5,637 bases of DNA, taken from the NCBI GenBank assembly GCA_002363635.1, contig DEWM01000062.1, forward strand, positions 1,077-6,713. The letters are read 5' to 3'. The stretch is from Caryophanales bacterium UBA3210 (GTDB lineage: Bacteria; Bacillota_I; Bacilli_A; RFN20; CAG-449). Positions 5,437 through 5,637 of the stretch are shown piece by piece. Under the pieces are notes generated by a model, which was not told the origin of the DNA, did not search any database, and saw nothing but the letters and a program-made list of their open reading frames with translations. The translations under genes were made by a program, and so were the position numbers. Every line of letters starts with the position of its first letter. Positions within the stretch are counted from its first letter, which is position 1.

Positions 5437-5637
5437 TGGAAGAAATTAATTTAATCATTGCCGCGATGGATTCTGAAGTAGACGCTATTTTAGAAACTGT
5501 CAAAGATTATGAAGAAACTACTTTATACAAATATAAAGCATATAAGTTTAATAGAAATGGTGAAGACTATTATTTAGTCACAGGTGAAATCGGTAAAGTT
5601 GCTACTGCAATCAAAATTACTGCTTTATCACTTAATT
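5436..5637 (+). CDS. mtnN: 5'-methylthioadenosine/S-adenosylhomocysteine nucleosidase (MtnN), 3' end cut by window
   Basis: Only the first 67 residues are present; the frame stays open to the right edge. MtnN cleaves adenine from methylthioadenosine and S-adenosylhomocysteine, by-products of polyamine synthesis and methylation. The start NLIIAAMDSEVDAIL (5-19) aligns with the family's IGIIGAMEEEV, placing E14 at the position of the catalytic-site glutamate E12 of the E. coli enzyme. The later stretch TGEIGKVATAI (49-59) matches the family's SGIGKVxAA. The ATG shares its A with the rsfS TAA stop. The Shine-Dalgarno sequence is weak (AAAGAG just upstream), so coupling to rsfS is likely. In Bacillus a methyltransferase gene (yqeM) follows yqeL; as I recall it, mtnN adjoins yqeG in staphylococci, so linkage to the cluster is not unique. 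The downstream part, including the catalytic aspartate, cannot be assessed. Confidence 0.88.
   Translation, partial: MEEINLIIAAMDSEVDAILETVKDYEETTLYKYKAYKFNRNGEDYYLVTGEIGKVATAIKITALSLN

Noticed and set aside
1..5637. A novel defence, mobile or biosynthetic system
   Set aside because: Every reading frame of size belongs to a well-known core family, with no transposase, integrase, repeat array or long unexplained region.

Overview
This window is 5.6 kb of AT-rich DNA, densely coding on the + strand only. It carries six intact or partial protein genes of low-GC Gram-positive (Firmicutes/Bacilli) type, plus a seventh that starts just before the right edge. The proteins most resemble Bacilli or Erysipelotrichia-like bacteria close to the Mollicutes. 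The signs are high AT, strong AGGAGG-type ribosome binding sites, TAA and TAG stops only, and a NadD-YqeK fusion of the kind known from mycoplasmas. All six tryptophan codons in the complete or long reading frames are TGG, so nothing suggests the mycoplasma UGA=Trp code. I cannot name the species.

Region 1 (1-1968) is the 3' two thirds or more of parC, topoisomerase IV subunit A. It enters from the left edge already inside the breakage-reunion domain and ends in an acidic tail containing QLSLF, a match to the consensus sliding-clamp-binding peptide. Region 2 (1969-2056) is the only real intergenic gap, 88 bp. It holds a perfect 17-bp palindrome containing a TATAAT hexamer on each strand, and no convincing terminator. 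Region 3 (2057-5637) is a tightly packed gene string: yqeG, yqeH, yhbY (yqeI), a fused nadD-yqeK, rsfS (yqeL) and the start of mtnN. Junctions range from a 14-nt overlap to a 9-nt gap, and two are TAATG stop/start overlaps.

Region 3 is a version of the conserved Bacillus yqeG-yqeH-aroE-yqeI-nadD-yqeK-yqeL-yqeM cluster. Differences are that aroE is absent between yqeH and yhbY, nadD and yqeK are one gene, and mtnN sits where yqeM would follow rsfS. The genes group around ribosome assembly and silencing (YqeH on 30S, YhbY on pre-ribosomal RNA, RsfS on 50S) and nucleotide/cofactor metabolism (NadD for NAD, YqeK for Ap4A hydrolysis, MtnN for MTA/SAH recycling).

I see no mobile element, CRISPR array, RNA gene or new multi-gene system. 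This is mainly ordinary core genome. The points worth a second look are the clamp-motif tail on ParC, the palindromic -10 region, the altered GxxG loop in YhbY and the rearranged cluster.
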